Positions 22,965-32,695 of a stretch of 41,260 nucleotides of DNA are shown here, one piece after another. The translations under genes and the position numbers were made by a program. How positions within the stretch are numbered: the stretch's first letter is position 1; every line of letters starts with the position of its first letter. Under the pieces are notes generated by a model, which saw only the letters and a list, made by a program, of their open reading frames with translations, had not been told where the DNA came from and did no database searches. Source of the DNA: an uncultured Eubacterium sp. Its GTDB lineage: Bacteria > Bacillota > Clostridia > Lachnospirales > Lachnospiraceae. The stretch lies in contig CAJUDA010000002.1 in assembly GCA_910584875.1 (NCBI GenBank), positions 175,807 through 217,066 on the forward strand, written 5' to 3'.

Positions 22965-25888
22965 TGCTGGGAAAATTTTTGAAAAATCTTAACTATTTTT
23001 ATAAAACAATCGATAAGCAGATTGTCAGTATGTCGTTTATTACTATGTTGGCAATTTGCTACTATGTAAATCCTTTAAACAATGTTGAACTTAAGAACTG
23101 GAATAGGACTTTTTGCTCCGCAGTTTTTTCTGGTATTTCAATCGATAAACGCATCAATCAGTTCTATTTGCTTTTTTTAGTATTTGTTCCATTAATTTTT
23201 GTAGCTGTTCTTGCATTATATAACTGGTTGTGTAATAGCAGGAAGATCTACAAAAACTCCTTCTTTTATTTTAATATTTTAATATTATTTTCCGTTATCT
23301 CATCATATATATCAAGATATACAAGTGGATCAGATACCGTAGTGAGTAATGTATTGCTGCCAGGAATTTTAGTGTTTTATTTAATCCTGGCAATCATAAG
23401 TCTTATTGATATAAAACAAACTCTTGATTTTATTGATCATGTTACCTTATTTGTAGCTTATTTAGTATTTGTAATAACAGCCAATATCTTATTTACGATA
23501 GATTTGAATACTGCACTGGGTATTACCGGGATTGCTCTAATTATTTATGTCCTTTTTTCAACCCGCACTTATTATGGAAAGAAATACAAAAAGGAAACAA
23601 CGAATCTTATCTATATTTTAATGTGGTGTCCGGCAATTATCAGACTGATTCTGGAAATAATATATTTTATGACTGAAAAAGGTTATAAAATTCGGAATTA
23701 TCATACATCTATACTGGGATTAGTGATAGCTTTTTTTGCGATTGCTGTTGTCATTGTATTCGTCTTCAAAAACAAAATAAAGAAGGACTTTTCAGAGTTT
23801 GGTTACACAGGCGCGATCGTAAGCCTTGGAATGATCAGTTTTTTGGGATATACATACCAGTATGTATGGTCATATACTAATATGGCTAATTTGTATGAAT
23901 ATGGCAATCCATCAACGGCAATGGATTCCATACTGTATGGAAAATTACCCATTATAGATTACTTTTCTGCACATGCATTGAAAGACGTTTGGACCAGAAT
24001 ACTATATTCAATCATTCATTCTGATATAAAAGGAATATTTGCCGATCCTTATGCAGGAATTTCAACTGTTCTATCCTATCTTTGCTTATATTATATTGTT
24101 AAAAATTTATTTAATAAACATATTGCGATTCTTTTTGTATTGCTGTTTCCTGTCAACATTGCGGGGATAAAACTTACGAGCATTTGCTGTTTTTCTATCG
24201 TTATGTTAATCCATATTATAAAAAAACCTGGATTCAAAACATTTATACTCTACTGGCTGGTTGTTTTGGGGTGTGCACTTTTTACTTATGATGAAGGTAT
24301 TTCATTGGGGCTGGCAGGCATACTTGCATATGTACTGCTTTCATTCATGCAAAAAGAGTGGAAGAGACTCAAAGATTTTATAATTTCAGGAGGAATAATA
24401 GGACTGGGGGCGCTTGTAATCTATGGGATATATGGCATTGTAACAAAACTCGATATCCTGTACCGATTAAGGGAATGGTTTTCTGTTAGCGCCGGATCAA
24501 ATTCAACGTGGGCAACAGAAAATTTTGGCGATACATCAACTTTAGCATTTTTAACATCATATTTCATCGTACCTGCATGTGCGGTCATTATTTTAGTTGT
24601 TACCGTCTATCTGTATATAAAGACGAAACAAAAACCAGTTTTAGCAACAATAACAATTGGATTTTCTATCACAGAGTTGTTATATATTACCAGAACAATT
24701 CCATACCACAATCTTGCCGTTTGTAATGGCAGAACTGGAGTTTTGCTTAATTTTTTCCATTGGTCTGCAGCCTTATTTGTACTTTATAACTTATCTTTAA
24801 GAAGAACCGATAACTCTAAAAAACTGTTTGGCTGGATATCAACACTCGGAATAGTTATTATTCTTGAAGGGGCTCTGGTTACAGGTCAGCTTCCTAATTC
24901 GGAGTCTGTTTTATATACAAATGCAGCTTCCGTGTCTGAATATTGGGATCTTAGAAATAATACAACAGAAAACTGGAATCAGGACCGGATTATATTTGAT
25001 GATCCAACAAATGAATTGATCAGCCAATTCACTACCGTATTTGATGGATTAATGACAGACGACCAGACTTTTGTCGATTTTGCAAATTTAACTTCTCTAT
25101 ATGCACTTACAGGAAGAAAAAGACCTTTTTATGTGGGGCAGAGCCCAAGTTTACTTACTGATTTGTATTCTCAGAAATGTTATCTAAAGGAACTATCGGA
25201 ATATGATTGTCCTCTGGCAGTTATTGGAACAACCGATACTGCCTATTTACAGCAAATGGTAGGAATACCTCATAATGTAAGATATTACAAAATCGCAGAG
25301 CATATCTATACTGATTACCGTCCACTCATTAACTTTGGAGAATTTTCTATTTGGTGTAAAAAGGATTTGCATAAGGAATACTATGACAAACTTTCCAGTA
25401 TGAATGTAAATGAAAAGGGATATACACTGACAGATTATGGATATGATGCTACTAAAAAATCTGCCGAAGGAGGATATGTATATCAGCCATTTCATCAATA
25501 CGGGTTAGGCATGATTCCGTATATATGGGCGAATTATGATGATTATGATGCAGTAAACAATCCGGTAATAGATGAATTGGAGCAGACAGGCACAAATATT
25601 TTTGTTTTTAACGGATCACAAACTGTTTTAACAGCAAATGGAAATTATTTATTGATGGAATGCATAAACCCAGGGAATGAAAATATATCAACTACGGTAA
25701 CATTTCAGGATTCTTCAAACGAGGGAGCAAGATATGAATATAGTTTTACAGTAAAACCTGGAACGCATAAATACATGATACGTGTCAGCCAGGATTATTT
25801 CTGGGATGTATATAATATAAATACGATATCGATATCTGGAGATTCACAAACGCAGGTTAAAAATGTCAAAATTTTGGAAGGAGATTGA
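22964..25888 (+). CDS. Very large polytopic membrane protein, probable GT-C-type transferase
   Basis: A 974-residue membrane protein with many hydrophobic spans over roughly the first 640 residues and a soluble, probably extracytoplasmic C-terminal domain of about 330 residues. After the first six or seven spans comes a polar loop (NPSTAMDSILYGKLPIIDYFSAHA) with acidic residues, as in GT-C enzymes. I do not recognise a named family. The start is ATG 22964, overlapping the epimerase stop, with AGGAG 8 bases upstream. It sits with two GT2s, an FAD enzyme and an isomerase, so transfer of a lipid-linked sugar to the glycan outside the membrane is the best guess. Confidence 0.65.
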   Translation: MLGKFLKNLNYFYKTIDKQIVSMSFITMLAICYYVNPLNNVELKNWNRTFCSAVFSGISIDKRINQFYLLFLVFVPLIFVAVLALYNWLCNSRKIYKNSFFYFNILILFSVISSYISRYTSGSDTVVSNVLLPGILVFYLILAIISLIDIKQTLDFIDHVTLFVAYLVFVITANILFTIDLNTALGITGIALIIYVLFSTRTYYGKKYKKETTNLIYILMWCPAIIRLILEIIYFMTEKGYKIRNYHTSILGLVIAFFAIAVVIVFVFKNKIKKDFSEFGYTGAIVSLGMISFLGYTYQYVWSYTNMANLYEYGNPSTAMDSILYGKLPIIDYFSAHALKDVWTRILYSIIHSDIKGIFADPYAGISTVLSYLCLYYIVKNLFNKHIAILFVLLFPVNIAGIKLTSICCFSIVMLIHIIKKPGFKTFILYWLVVLGCALFTYDEGISLGLAGILAYVLLSFMQKEWKRLKDFIISGGIIGLGALVIYGIYGIVTKLDILYRLREWFSVSAGSNSTWATENFGDTSTLAFLTSYFIVPACAVIILVVTVYLYIKTKQKPVLATITIGFSITELLYITRTIPYHNLAVCNGRTGVLLNFFHWSAALFVLYNLSLRRTDNSKKLFGWISTLGIVIILEGALVTGQLPNSESVLYTNAASVSEYWDLRNNTTENWNQDRIIFDDPTNELISQFTTVFDGLMTDDQTFVDFANLTSLYALTGRKRPFYVGQSPSLLTDLYSQKCYLKELSEYDCPLAVIGTTDTAYLQQMVGIPHNVRYYKIAEHIYTDYRPLINFGEFSIWCKKDLHKEYYDKLSSMNVNEKGYTLTDYGYDATKKSAEGGYVYQPFHQYGLGMIPYIWANYDDYDAVNNPVIDELEQTGTNIFVFNGSQTVLTANGNYLLMECINPGNENISTTVTFQDSSNEGARYEYSFTVKPGTHKYMIRVSQDYFWDVYNINTISISGDSQTQVKNVKILEGD

Positions 25889-25893
25889 TTCAA

Positions 25894-26679
25894 ATGAAAT
25901 TATCAATTTCTAATATAGGCTGGAAAGCAGAAGATGATCACGAAGCCTATGGGTTGATGAAAAAATATGGATATTCTGGTTTAGAAATTGCTCCAACCAG
26001 AATCTTTTCAAAAAAGCCATATGAGAAGCTTTCAGAAGCAAGGATATGGTACAATACTATTCACAAAGAATACGGATTTGTCATTCCATCCATGCAGTCC
26101 ATATGGTTTGGAAAAAAAGAAAAACTTTTTGGAACAGAGGAAGAGAGAATAATCTTGTTGGATTACACAAAACAGGCCATAAATTTTGCTGAAACAATTG
26201 GATGTAAAAATCTTGTATTCGGCTGTCCAGGAAACAGACAGTTGACAAACGACTCTGATGCTGAGGTTGCGGCAGCTTTTTTTAAGGAAATTGGATGCTA
26301 TGCCCTGCATCACAACACTGTTATAGGAATGGAAGCAAATCCTCCGATTTATAACACCAATTATATCAATGATACTTTATCTGCACTAGAGTTGATAATG
26401 GAAGTGGATTCGGAAGGTTTTAAATTAAATCTGGATATTGGGACCATGATTCAGAATAATGAGAATATAGATGAATTAATTGGTAATGTAAGGTTCATCA
26501 ATCATGTACATATAAGTGAACCAGAACTAAAACCTATAAAAAAGAACTTGCTTCATAAGGAGATAAGAAAAATTTTAGAAGCAGAAGGTTATCAGGGATT
26601 TGTTTCTGTTGAGATGGGAACTGCAGATTTAAAAAATGTAGAAACTGTTCTTCAATACGTCAAGGAGGTTTTTGATTAG
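25894..26679 (+). CDS. Sugar phosphate isomerase/epimerase, xylose-isomerase-like TIM barrel
   Basis: A 261-residue protein of the AP_endonuc_2 (xylose isomerase-like) fold. Seen: KLSISNIGW start, a GYSGLEIAPTR strand, NLVFGCPGNR, GMEANPP, LNLDIGTM, NHVHISEPE and VSVEMG, giving the Glu, Asp, His and Glu positions that usually bind the divalent metal. ATG 25894, 10 bases after AAGGAG; an earlier in-frame TTG overlaps the preceding stop. It would isomerise or epimerise a sugar or sugar-like acid for the pathway. The substrate cannot be told from sequence. Confidence 0.8.
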   Translation: MKLSISNIGWKAEDDHEAYGLMKKYGYSGLEIAPTRIFSKKPYEKLSEARIWYNTIHKEYGFVIPSMQSIWFGKKEKLFGTEEERIILLDYTKQAINFAETIGCKNLVFGCPGNRQLTNDSDAEVAAAFFKEIGCYALHHNTVIGMEANPPIYNTNYINDTLSALELIMEVDSEGFKLNLDIGTMIQNNENIDELIGNVRFINHVHISEPELKPIKKNLLHKEIRKILEAEGYQGFVSVEMGTADLKNVETVLQYVKEVFD

Positions 26680-26682
26680 AAA

Positions 26683-27477
26683 ATGCTATATAAGAAACAA
26701 AAAGGTGTTCCCCAATTTACATGTACGGAATATGAAAAAAAATCAAAAAATTATGTAGTTCTTATCCCAATTATCAATGAAGGTGATCGGATTATCAAAG
26801 AGCTCGGGAGAGCTTATAAGCATAATGTGATGGACCATGCCGATCTTGTGATCTGCGATGGCGGCTCTACCGACGGTTGCACAGAGGAAACCATCCTCCG
26901 CAAATTAAAAGTAAATACACTACTTGTGAAACAGGATACAGGAAAACAAGGTGCACAGCTCCGCATGGGCATCTGGTGGGCACTCCAAAGAGGATATAAA
27001 GGGATTATTACTATTGATGGAAATAATAAAGACAGTATTGAAGATGTCCCAAATTTTATTGAAAAATTGAAAGAAGGATACGATTTGATTCAGGGTTCCA
27101 GATTTATAGATGGCGGAAAAGCAATCAATACACCAATTATCCGTACTATATCTGTTAAACTGATCCATGCTCCTATTATCTCTTTGACAGCTCATCAGAG
27201 ATTTACTGATACAACAAATGCCTATAGAGCTTACTCGGCAGCATATCTCCAGGATGACCGGGTTAAACCATTACGAGATATTTTTATGTCCTATGAGCTT
27301 CTTGCATATTTATCAGTCCGCGCCACACAGCTTGGATACAAAGCTTGTGAAATTCCAGTCACAAGATCATATCCAAAAAAACAAAAAACACCTACAAAAA
27401 TTAGTTTTTTTAAAGGTAATAGTGAATTAATGAAAATTTTGCTCAAAAATGCACTTGGCGTATATAACCCGGATTAG
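26683..27477 (+). CDS. GT2 glycosyltransferase, polyprenyl-phosphate sugar synthase-like
   Basis: A 264-residue soluble family 2 transferase. Seen: VLIPIINEGDRI, ICDGGSTDG, and TIDGNNKDSIED in the place of the DxD motif (DGNNKD, so the second Asp is shifted), followed by QGSRFIDGG and DTTNAYRAYS, as in DPM-type enzymes. It is last in the rightward operon. Its stop overlaps the 3' end of the oppositely oriented kinase/coiled-coil gene by 4 bases, with no terminator between the operons. Confidence 0.85.
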   Translation: MLYKKQKGVPQFTCTEYEKKSKNYVVLIPIINEGDRIIKELGRAYKHNVMDHADLVICDGGSTDGCTEETILRKLKVNTLLVKQDTGKQGAQLRMGIWWALQRGYKGIITIDGNNKDSIEDVPNFIEKLKEGYDLIQGSRFIDGGKAINTPIIRTISVKLIHAPIISLTAHQRFTDTTNAYRAYSAAYLQDDRVKPLRDIFMSYELLAYLSVRATQLGYKACEIPVTRSYPKKQKTPTKISFFKGNSELMKILLKNALGVYNPD

Positions 27478-28964
27478 CACTTATTTTTCTTACCAGATAT
27501 ACGTTGGATCACCCTTAACATTTTCAATTTTGAAACAATTACACGGGCAGGTTTTGTCATCCGCCAGAAATGCGAATTTTCGATCATAAGATACTTCTGT
27601 TCTGCTTCCTCTGCCTTTTCCTTCCATTCATTAATAGAATTACTCTGTTCCTCTATTGTTGTCTCTTGCTCCATAATCATTTTCTCATGATATTCTATTT
27701 TGTTCAACAAAATATTTTTCGTTAGTTCAAGTTCATGAATCTTATCTTTTAATTCATATATATTCGCTTCTAACCCATTCAGTTTGTTTTTATAATCCCC
27801 AATGAGCCCGATTAAATCTGCAGCAATCTGATTTTTCATCACCCCGATCACTGCCTCTATCCTTATCTTATGGATATCTTTCTCCCAGTTTTGAATATAA
27901 AACTGGGGATCTTTTGTAAGAAAAATAAAATATCTGTTTCCTATTTCAACACCGTTGGACAATATACTCAGATCATAGAAAACTTTACCCACACCTGTTA
28001 CATTCACAATCTTCACAATGCAGAACTCTCTCCCTGGATCAAAGCGGACTGATTTCATACTCTCATCCAGCTCTATTTCAAACGCGACAGGCTGGTCAAA
28101 AGAAGGATATATTTTATATGAATTTTCTTCACTATACCCGTCTCCATGATCGTAAAAGACCTGAATTTCATTTCTATATTCTTCATCAAGATTTTTTACT
28201 ATTATGTCACTCAGATTCACAGCTTTTGTACTCATATTTTGATATAAAGTATCTAAAATCACGGCATCGCCCGCAACAAATTTCTGAAAATAGAGATCCA
28301 TACTGTCATACAGATTTCTATCCGATTGTGTGAAGCCAAGAATCCTGTATATGTCACAATCCAACAGCCATCCTCTTTTTGCCGACATTTCTATATAGGT
28401 TTTAACAGCTCTGTATACCACATAAGACACTGGCACCGGAAAATCAAATACCCATTCATAGTCTATAATATTCCAATTCCCATCATCTACAATGATATTG
28501 GAAAAAATCAAGTCAATATTGCTTATTTTATAAGCTTCGACACCTGTTTGCGGATGTTCCCCGCCAAATACCCGGATAAAATCATCGCATACCTGAAATG
28601 GAATCATTTCTATTTGTTCTGTTATTATTTTTTTATAATTTCCGATGGCTGCAGCAAAACCTTCTACATCTCTATTATCCACATATTGATCCAGTATACA
28701 TTCCAGACTTTCCCCCTCCACATATGGAAATATTGCTGTTGATCCACACACTTCACATGGAACGGCCTCCATAGAAGTCTCTTTATAGTATGTTTTTAGT
28801 TGAACATATTTCTGTTTCAGACTTTCGATATGAAATCTTGCCTTTTTATGTCTGGCACGTTTTTCAACCCTCTTTTTTCCATTCGTATTACTAAATATGG
28901 AAGTCACAATTTTGAACTCATCCGCTCTCTCTGTGGAATACTTCGTATAAACTATTTTTTCCAT
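27474..28964 (-). CDS. Kinase-like protein with coiled coil, WbdD-type chain-termination partner
   Basis: A 496-residue protein. An N-terminal kinase-like domain (about 15-240) shows an FPYVEGESLE hinge, then ISNIDLIFSNIIVDDGNWNI and IDYEW, matching the catalytic loop (Asp151, Asn156) and metal-binding Asp168 of APH/WbdD-type kinases. A beta-rich domain follows (about 255-390), then a heptad coiled coil (about 390-465), then a basic amphipathic tail. In E. coli O9a, WbdD joins methyltransferase, kinase and coiled coil in one chain and sets glycan length; here the methyltransferase is the preceding gene (TAATG overlap), so the function appears split in two. CxxC at 70-73 is an extra feature. 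The role is inferred from layout and motifs. Confidence 0.7.
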   Translation of the reverse strand: MEKIVYTKYSTERADEFKIVTSIFSNTNGKKRVEKRARHKKARFHIESLKQKYVQLKTYYKETSMEAVPCEVCGSTAIFPYVEGESLECILDQYVDNRDVEGFAAAIGNYKKIITEQIEMIPFQVCDDFIRVFGGEHPQTGVEAYKISNIDLIFSNIIVDDGNWNIIDYEWVFDFPVPVSYVVYRAVKTYIEMSAKRGWLLDCDIYRILGFTQSDRNLYDSMDLYFQKFVAGDAVILDTLYQNMSTKAVNLSDIIVKNLDEEYRNEIQVFYDHGDGYSEENSYKIYPSFDQPVAFEIELDESMKSVRFDPGREFCIVKIVNVTGVGKVFYDLSILSNGVEIGNRYFIFLTKDPQFYIQNWEKDIHKIRIEAVIGVMKNQIAADLIGLIGDYKNKLNGLEANIYELKDKIHELELTKNILLNKIEYHEKMIMEQETTIEEQSNSINEWKEKAEEAEQKYLMIENSHFWRMTKPARVIVSKLKMLRVIQRISGKKNKC

Positions 28965-29887
28965 TAATCCTCACCCCCGGCGATCACAAGATATGAATTG
29001 GAATAAACCGGAAAAAGACCGTTTTGTATGATCGTATCAAATGCTTTACTCTCATCAAACAACACCAGTCTGTCCATATCAAAATTTCTCAGATTATTAC
29101 TAAGATCTCCCTCTCCGGGAAGGTAATCATCTGAGTAGATACTATGTGCAAATTTATAATCTGGATAGGGATAGTACCATTCAAAATCTGTAAAACCCGC
29201 ATCACCAAGCATACCCATCAGTTCCTTTTTAGTATATGTCCTGACACCTTTTGAAACCGGATAATTTTCTATGCCGGAAAAAAAACTGGCAAGATGATCT
29301 TCCTTGCAGCCAGCCCAGTATTTCATTCCTAATTTATTTTCAATTGCAATAAAAAGCAGCCCGCCTTTTTTTAGAAGTTTCTTTATTTTTTTCAAAAATT
29401 CCAGACTGGGCTGTCCGGAATCAATATAATTTCCGCTATATTCAAAAACACCGATCAGGGTAATATAATCAAACCTTCCGTGATTATTTGTCTGAAAATC
29501 TTCAAAATTACTTACATAAATCTCTATATTATCCCTTTTCTGGTTTCTGTATGCATTGATCAGACTCCTTCGTTTTGACAATTCGACGCAGGTAACCTTT
29601 GCACATTTATCAGAAAGGCATCCTGTGATAGCTCCGCATCCAGACCCAATCTCCAGAACTGTCTTGTCTTTATCAAAGGGAAACCACTCTACTACATTTT
29701 GGCGGATTGTTGAGAAATGGTAAAGAACTGGCCATTTCTTCGATTTTTTAATAAATGTTTCAAGTTCCGATTCATCATGATTTTGCACAAATTCGAGTAA
29801 TTTTTCCTCTATATCCCCGTCACTGTATAAATCCGTCCCTTTATAAAAATCGTAGTTTATACATATTCTCCCTACCATCTCTTGCAC
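28964..29887 (-). CDS. Class I SAM methyltransferase, WbdD-type
   Basis: A 307-residue methyltransferase with motif I VLEIGSGCGAITG (77-89), an acidic VELSK at the end of strand 2, DYITLIGVFEYSG, and a later AIENKLGMKYWAGCKEDH segment that resembles the WbdD methyltransferase family. It probably methylates, directly or through a phosphate, the growing end of the glycan. It is translationally coupled to the kinase/coiled-coil gene and follows the Wzt gene by 20 bases. Start: GTG 29887 after GGGGGTG; ATG at 29878 is the alternative. No signal or membrane span, so it is cytoplasmic. Confidence 0.75.
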   Translation of the reverse strand: MQEMVGRICINYDFYKGTDLYSDGDIEEKLLEFVQNHDESELETFIKKSKKWPVLYHFSTIRQNVVEWFPFDKDKTVLEIGSGCGAITGCLSDKCAKVTCVELSKRRSLINAYRNQKRDNIEIYVSNFEDFQTNNHGRFDYITLIGVFEYSGNYIDSGQPSLEFLKKIKKLLKKGGLLFIAIENKLGMKYWAGCKEDHLASFFSGIENYPVSKGVRTYTKKELMGMLGDAGFTDFEWYYPYPDYKFAHSIYSDDYLPGEGDLSNNLRNFDMDRLVLFDESKAFDTIIQNGLFPVYSNSYLVIAGGED

Positions 29888-29907
29888 GGCAACACCCCCA
29901 TGTAAAT

Positions 29908-31179
29908 TTATTCCACAACATCAACAACAGAATTCATATCATAAAATCCGACCGTATTTTTCTCAGAAATAACATTAATATTACAAACCTCATAAAGTCT
30001 ATGGTACACTGTAAATTCTCCATCCCTAAATCCCGTACATCCCAGGGAAAGCAGATACTCTCCACCCTGTATGTCCATTTTCTGAGTAAAGGTAACAGTC
30101 TTGATATCTCCCTTTTCAGCATCTTTAATATCAGCATCTTCCAGCATCGTGTTTGTTCCCGAAACATCAGTTCCCTGCAGATTCAATATGGTAAATGCGA
30201 TAATAGGGTTTCGAATCCTCTGATAAAATTTCACTTTTATTTTGATACTGAATTCTTCCCCTTTGTTTAAATTATTCGTAATTTTCTTCTTTTTATCTAT
30301 GATCGCAAAATCTATAATCTCTGCATCCATATTACCATAACTGTTAATGTGTGGATTAAGTGACAGTCTCCCTTTCCAGTTATCTGTAGCAAAAACTTCA
30401 TCTATGATTTCTTCCTCTCCGTTCACTAGTTCTTCAAAATCATCTGTTGAACTAACAAGGATTTTTTTATATAAGTCAATCATCTCCTGGGGGGTCCCTT
30501 CACTGACCTTTACTCCCCTATTTAATAAGACAACCTTATCACAATACTTGGCCACTGTGCCAAGACTGTGCGACACCAATAATATAGTTTTTCCTTTTTT
30601 CTTAAATTCTTCAAACTTTTTATAGCATTTTGCCTGAAAAAATACATCTCCTACAGACAATGCTTCGTCGACGATAAGTATCTCTGGATCAATATTGATT
30701 GCCACAGCAAAAGCAAGTCTTACAAACATACCACTGGAATATGTCTTGACCGGCTGGTGTACAAAATCACCAATATCTGCAAACTGCAGAATATCTTCCA
30801 GCCTCTCTTCTACCTCTTCTCTGGAAAACCCACACATTGTGCCATTCAAATAAATATTTTCAATCCCGGTGTATTCCATATTAAAACCGGCGCCAAGTTC
30901 CAACAAAGCTGATATTCTTCCATTTACACATATACTGCCGGATGTGGGAGTCAGAACGCCTGTGATGATCTTAAGCAAAGTTGATTTGCCTGCGCCGTTT
31001 GTCCCGATTATCCCTACTGTTTCACCCTTATTTATTTGAAAGGATACATGATCCAGGGCAAAATGTTCCGTATATAATTTTTTCCGACTGATCGCTAACG
31101 CTTCCTTAAGCCGGTCACCTGGTTTTTCATAGAGCTTATACACTTTACTGATATCAGAAATATCTATCGCCGTTTCCAT
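29908..31179 (-). CDS. ABC transporter ATPase for polysaccharide export, Wzt/TagH-like with C-terminal domain
   Basis: A 423-residue ATPase. Seen: P-loop GTNGAGKST (59-67), signature YSSGM (147-151), Walker B ILIVDE (167-172), H-loop VSH (His204), and the family-typical LLELGAGFN. Residues from about 260 form a beta-sandwich like the Wzt carbohydrate-binding domain, which in O9a-type systems reads the capped chain end before export. I start at ATG 31179 with AGGAG 8 bases upstream; an in-frame GTG at 31212 lacks a site. Paired with the permease gene upstream and followed by the capping enzymes, so it should energise export of a finished glycan across the membrane. Confidence 0.9.
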   Translation of the reverse strand: METAIDISDISKVYKLYEKPGDRLKEALAISRKKLYTEHFALDHVSFQINKGETVGIIGTNGAGKSTLLKIITGVLTPTSGSICVNGRISALLELGAGFNMEYTGIENIYLNGTMCGFSREEVEERLEDILQFADIGDFVHQPVKTYSSGMFVRLAFAVAINIDPEILIVDEALSVGDVFFQAKCYKKFEEFKKKGKTILLVSHSLGTVAKYCDKVVLLNRGVKVSEGTPQEMIDLYKKILVSSTDDFEELVNGEEEIIDEVFATDNWKGRLSLNPHINSYGNMDAEIIDFAIIDKKKKITNNLNKGEEFSIKIKVKFYQRIRNPIIAFTILNLQGTDVSGTNTMLEDADIKDAEKGDIKTVTFTQKMDIQGGEYLLSLGCTGFRDGEFTVYHRLYEVCNINVISEKNTVGFYDMNSVVDVVE

Positions 31180-31218
31180 CACAAGCATCTCCTGACTATT
31201 ATATAATTTCACTACTGC

Positions 31219-32604
31219 TTACAAAACATCGGCAAAATGAGGTCTCAGCCGCTTAAACAAGATGTTGCCCAAAACAAACAATGCACCTACCATACCCCAA
31301 AAATATATTGTCCATGTAATATCCTGCCAAAACCACTGCTTTGTGCTTAAGGTATCACGATAGCCCTGCACGATATAAAACATCGGATTTATTTTCATCA
31401 GCCAGCGCCACTTTACCGGAAGCATCTCTATATTCCACATGATTGGCGTCAGCCAGACACCAACCTGCAATACAATACTTATAATCTGCCCCATATCCCT
31501 GAAAAACGGAATCACACTACATGTAATATACGATAACGATAAAACCAACGCAAAATTGCAAATCATATAATAAATAAACTGAAACCAGTACACATCTGGC
31601 GTATATCCATACAAAATGAAAAGAATACTCATAAACAAATGAAAGCACAAGCTCACAAATACGGAAGACAGCACTTTGACGATTGGCAGAACACTTATCT
31701 TAAATACCACTTTTTTTACCAGATAACTGTATTCCATCAGGCTGTTTGTTGCCCCATTCCAGGCTTCTGAAAAAAAGAACCATGGTACCAGACCAGCTGT
31801 CAGCCACAATGCAAACGGGCAGTCAGCAACGCCACCGGACCGAAATCCGACAGAAAATACAAACCAATAAATAAGAATCGTTATAACCGGTTGTACAAAT
31901 GCCCAAAACACTCCAAAAAAGGATCCTGCAAATTTCGTCTTAAAATCATTTTTTGCCAGGCTGAAAATCAACCGGCGATTGTGGTACAATTCCTTAACAA
32001 AATCATAACAACGGTTAAAATGTATCAGCAATATAATAAAAAAGAGATCTAACAATACACAGACCAGACCATATCGTATTCGCAGACTGTCTCTGCGCAT
32101 TACAGATACTTCGTCCTTCATGTTTTCAGGCAATGACAATACGATATAGCCGTCATCTCCACCCGTTTTGATCAGCAATTCATCCCCCTGCAGATTTATT
32201 TGCTCAATCTGATTCGATTTTTCAGGAATATCAGTCAGTGTAACAATCTCTTCCAAATTGAAATCCCATGTTCTATTTTTATAAGACAGATAAATCCTCT
32301 TTAATCTGTGCATCCCTTTATGTGTACCCAGATCAAATCTTACACCTGGCAATGTATTTGGTATCGTATATTGTAAGCAGAATTCTTCATTCTTTTTTCC
32401 GTACCTGACTGTCTGGACAGATTCCTGTTTCCACTCCGCCAGTCCCGGAAACACCTGGTAGTCGTCTTCCTGCGATGCCGAAAGTTCAACGCAGAATAAT
32501 ACCATATCTCCTGCTTTTTGATTAGCAGCTCTGAACACATAAACATTCACTAAAACAGCAAATACAATAACTCCTAAAACACAAATAAACTTCTTCTTGT
32601 TCAT
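31219..32604 (-). CDS. ABC-2 polysaccharide export permease (Wzm/TagG-like) with N-terminal extra domain
   Basis: A 461-residue protein. The C-terminal part (about 200-461) is a normal ABC-2 permease of six helices (LIFSLAKNDFKTKFAGSFFG amphipathic start, FVQPVITILIYWFVF, WLTPIMW). The first about 190 residues are extra: a membrane span (5-25), a beta-rich extracytoplasmic domain (about 26-165) and a second span (about 168-190). Usual Wzm/TagG proteins have about 260-280 residues and no such domain. ATG 32604 with GGAGAG; a TTG at 32616 is less likely. The outer domain could guide the chain or dock a surface partner. Confidence 0.85.
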   Translation of the reverse strand: MNKKKFICVLGVIVFAVLVNVYVFRAANQKAGDMVLFCVELSASQEDDYQVFPGLAEWKQESVQTVRYGKKNEEFCLQYTIPNTLPGVRFDLGTHKGMHRLKRIYLSYKNRTWDFNLEEIVTLTDIPEKSNQIEQINLQGDELLIKTGGDDGYIVLSLPENMKDEVSVMRRDSLRIRYGLVCVLLDLFFIILLIHFNRCYDFVKELYHNRRLIFSLAKNDFKTKFAGSFFGVFWAFVQPVITILIYWFVFSVGFRSGGVADCPFALWLTAGLVPWFFFSEAWNGATNSLMEYSYLVKKVVFKISVLPIVKVLSSVFVSLCFHLFMSILFILYGYTPDVYWFQFIYYMICNFALVLSLSYITCSVIPFFRDMGQIISIVLQVGVWLTPIMWNIEMLPVKWRWLMKINPMFYIVQGYRDTLSTKQWFWQDITWTIYFWGMVGALFVLGNILFKRLRPHFADVL

Positions 32605-32695
32605 TATTCTCTCCAAATCAGCGGTCCAACAACCTGCCTGTCTTGTATTTCATTTTCTAAAAGTATTGCAATTATATCATATCCCGGATATTTCT

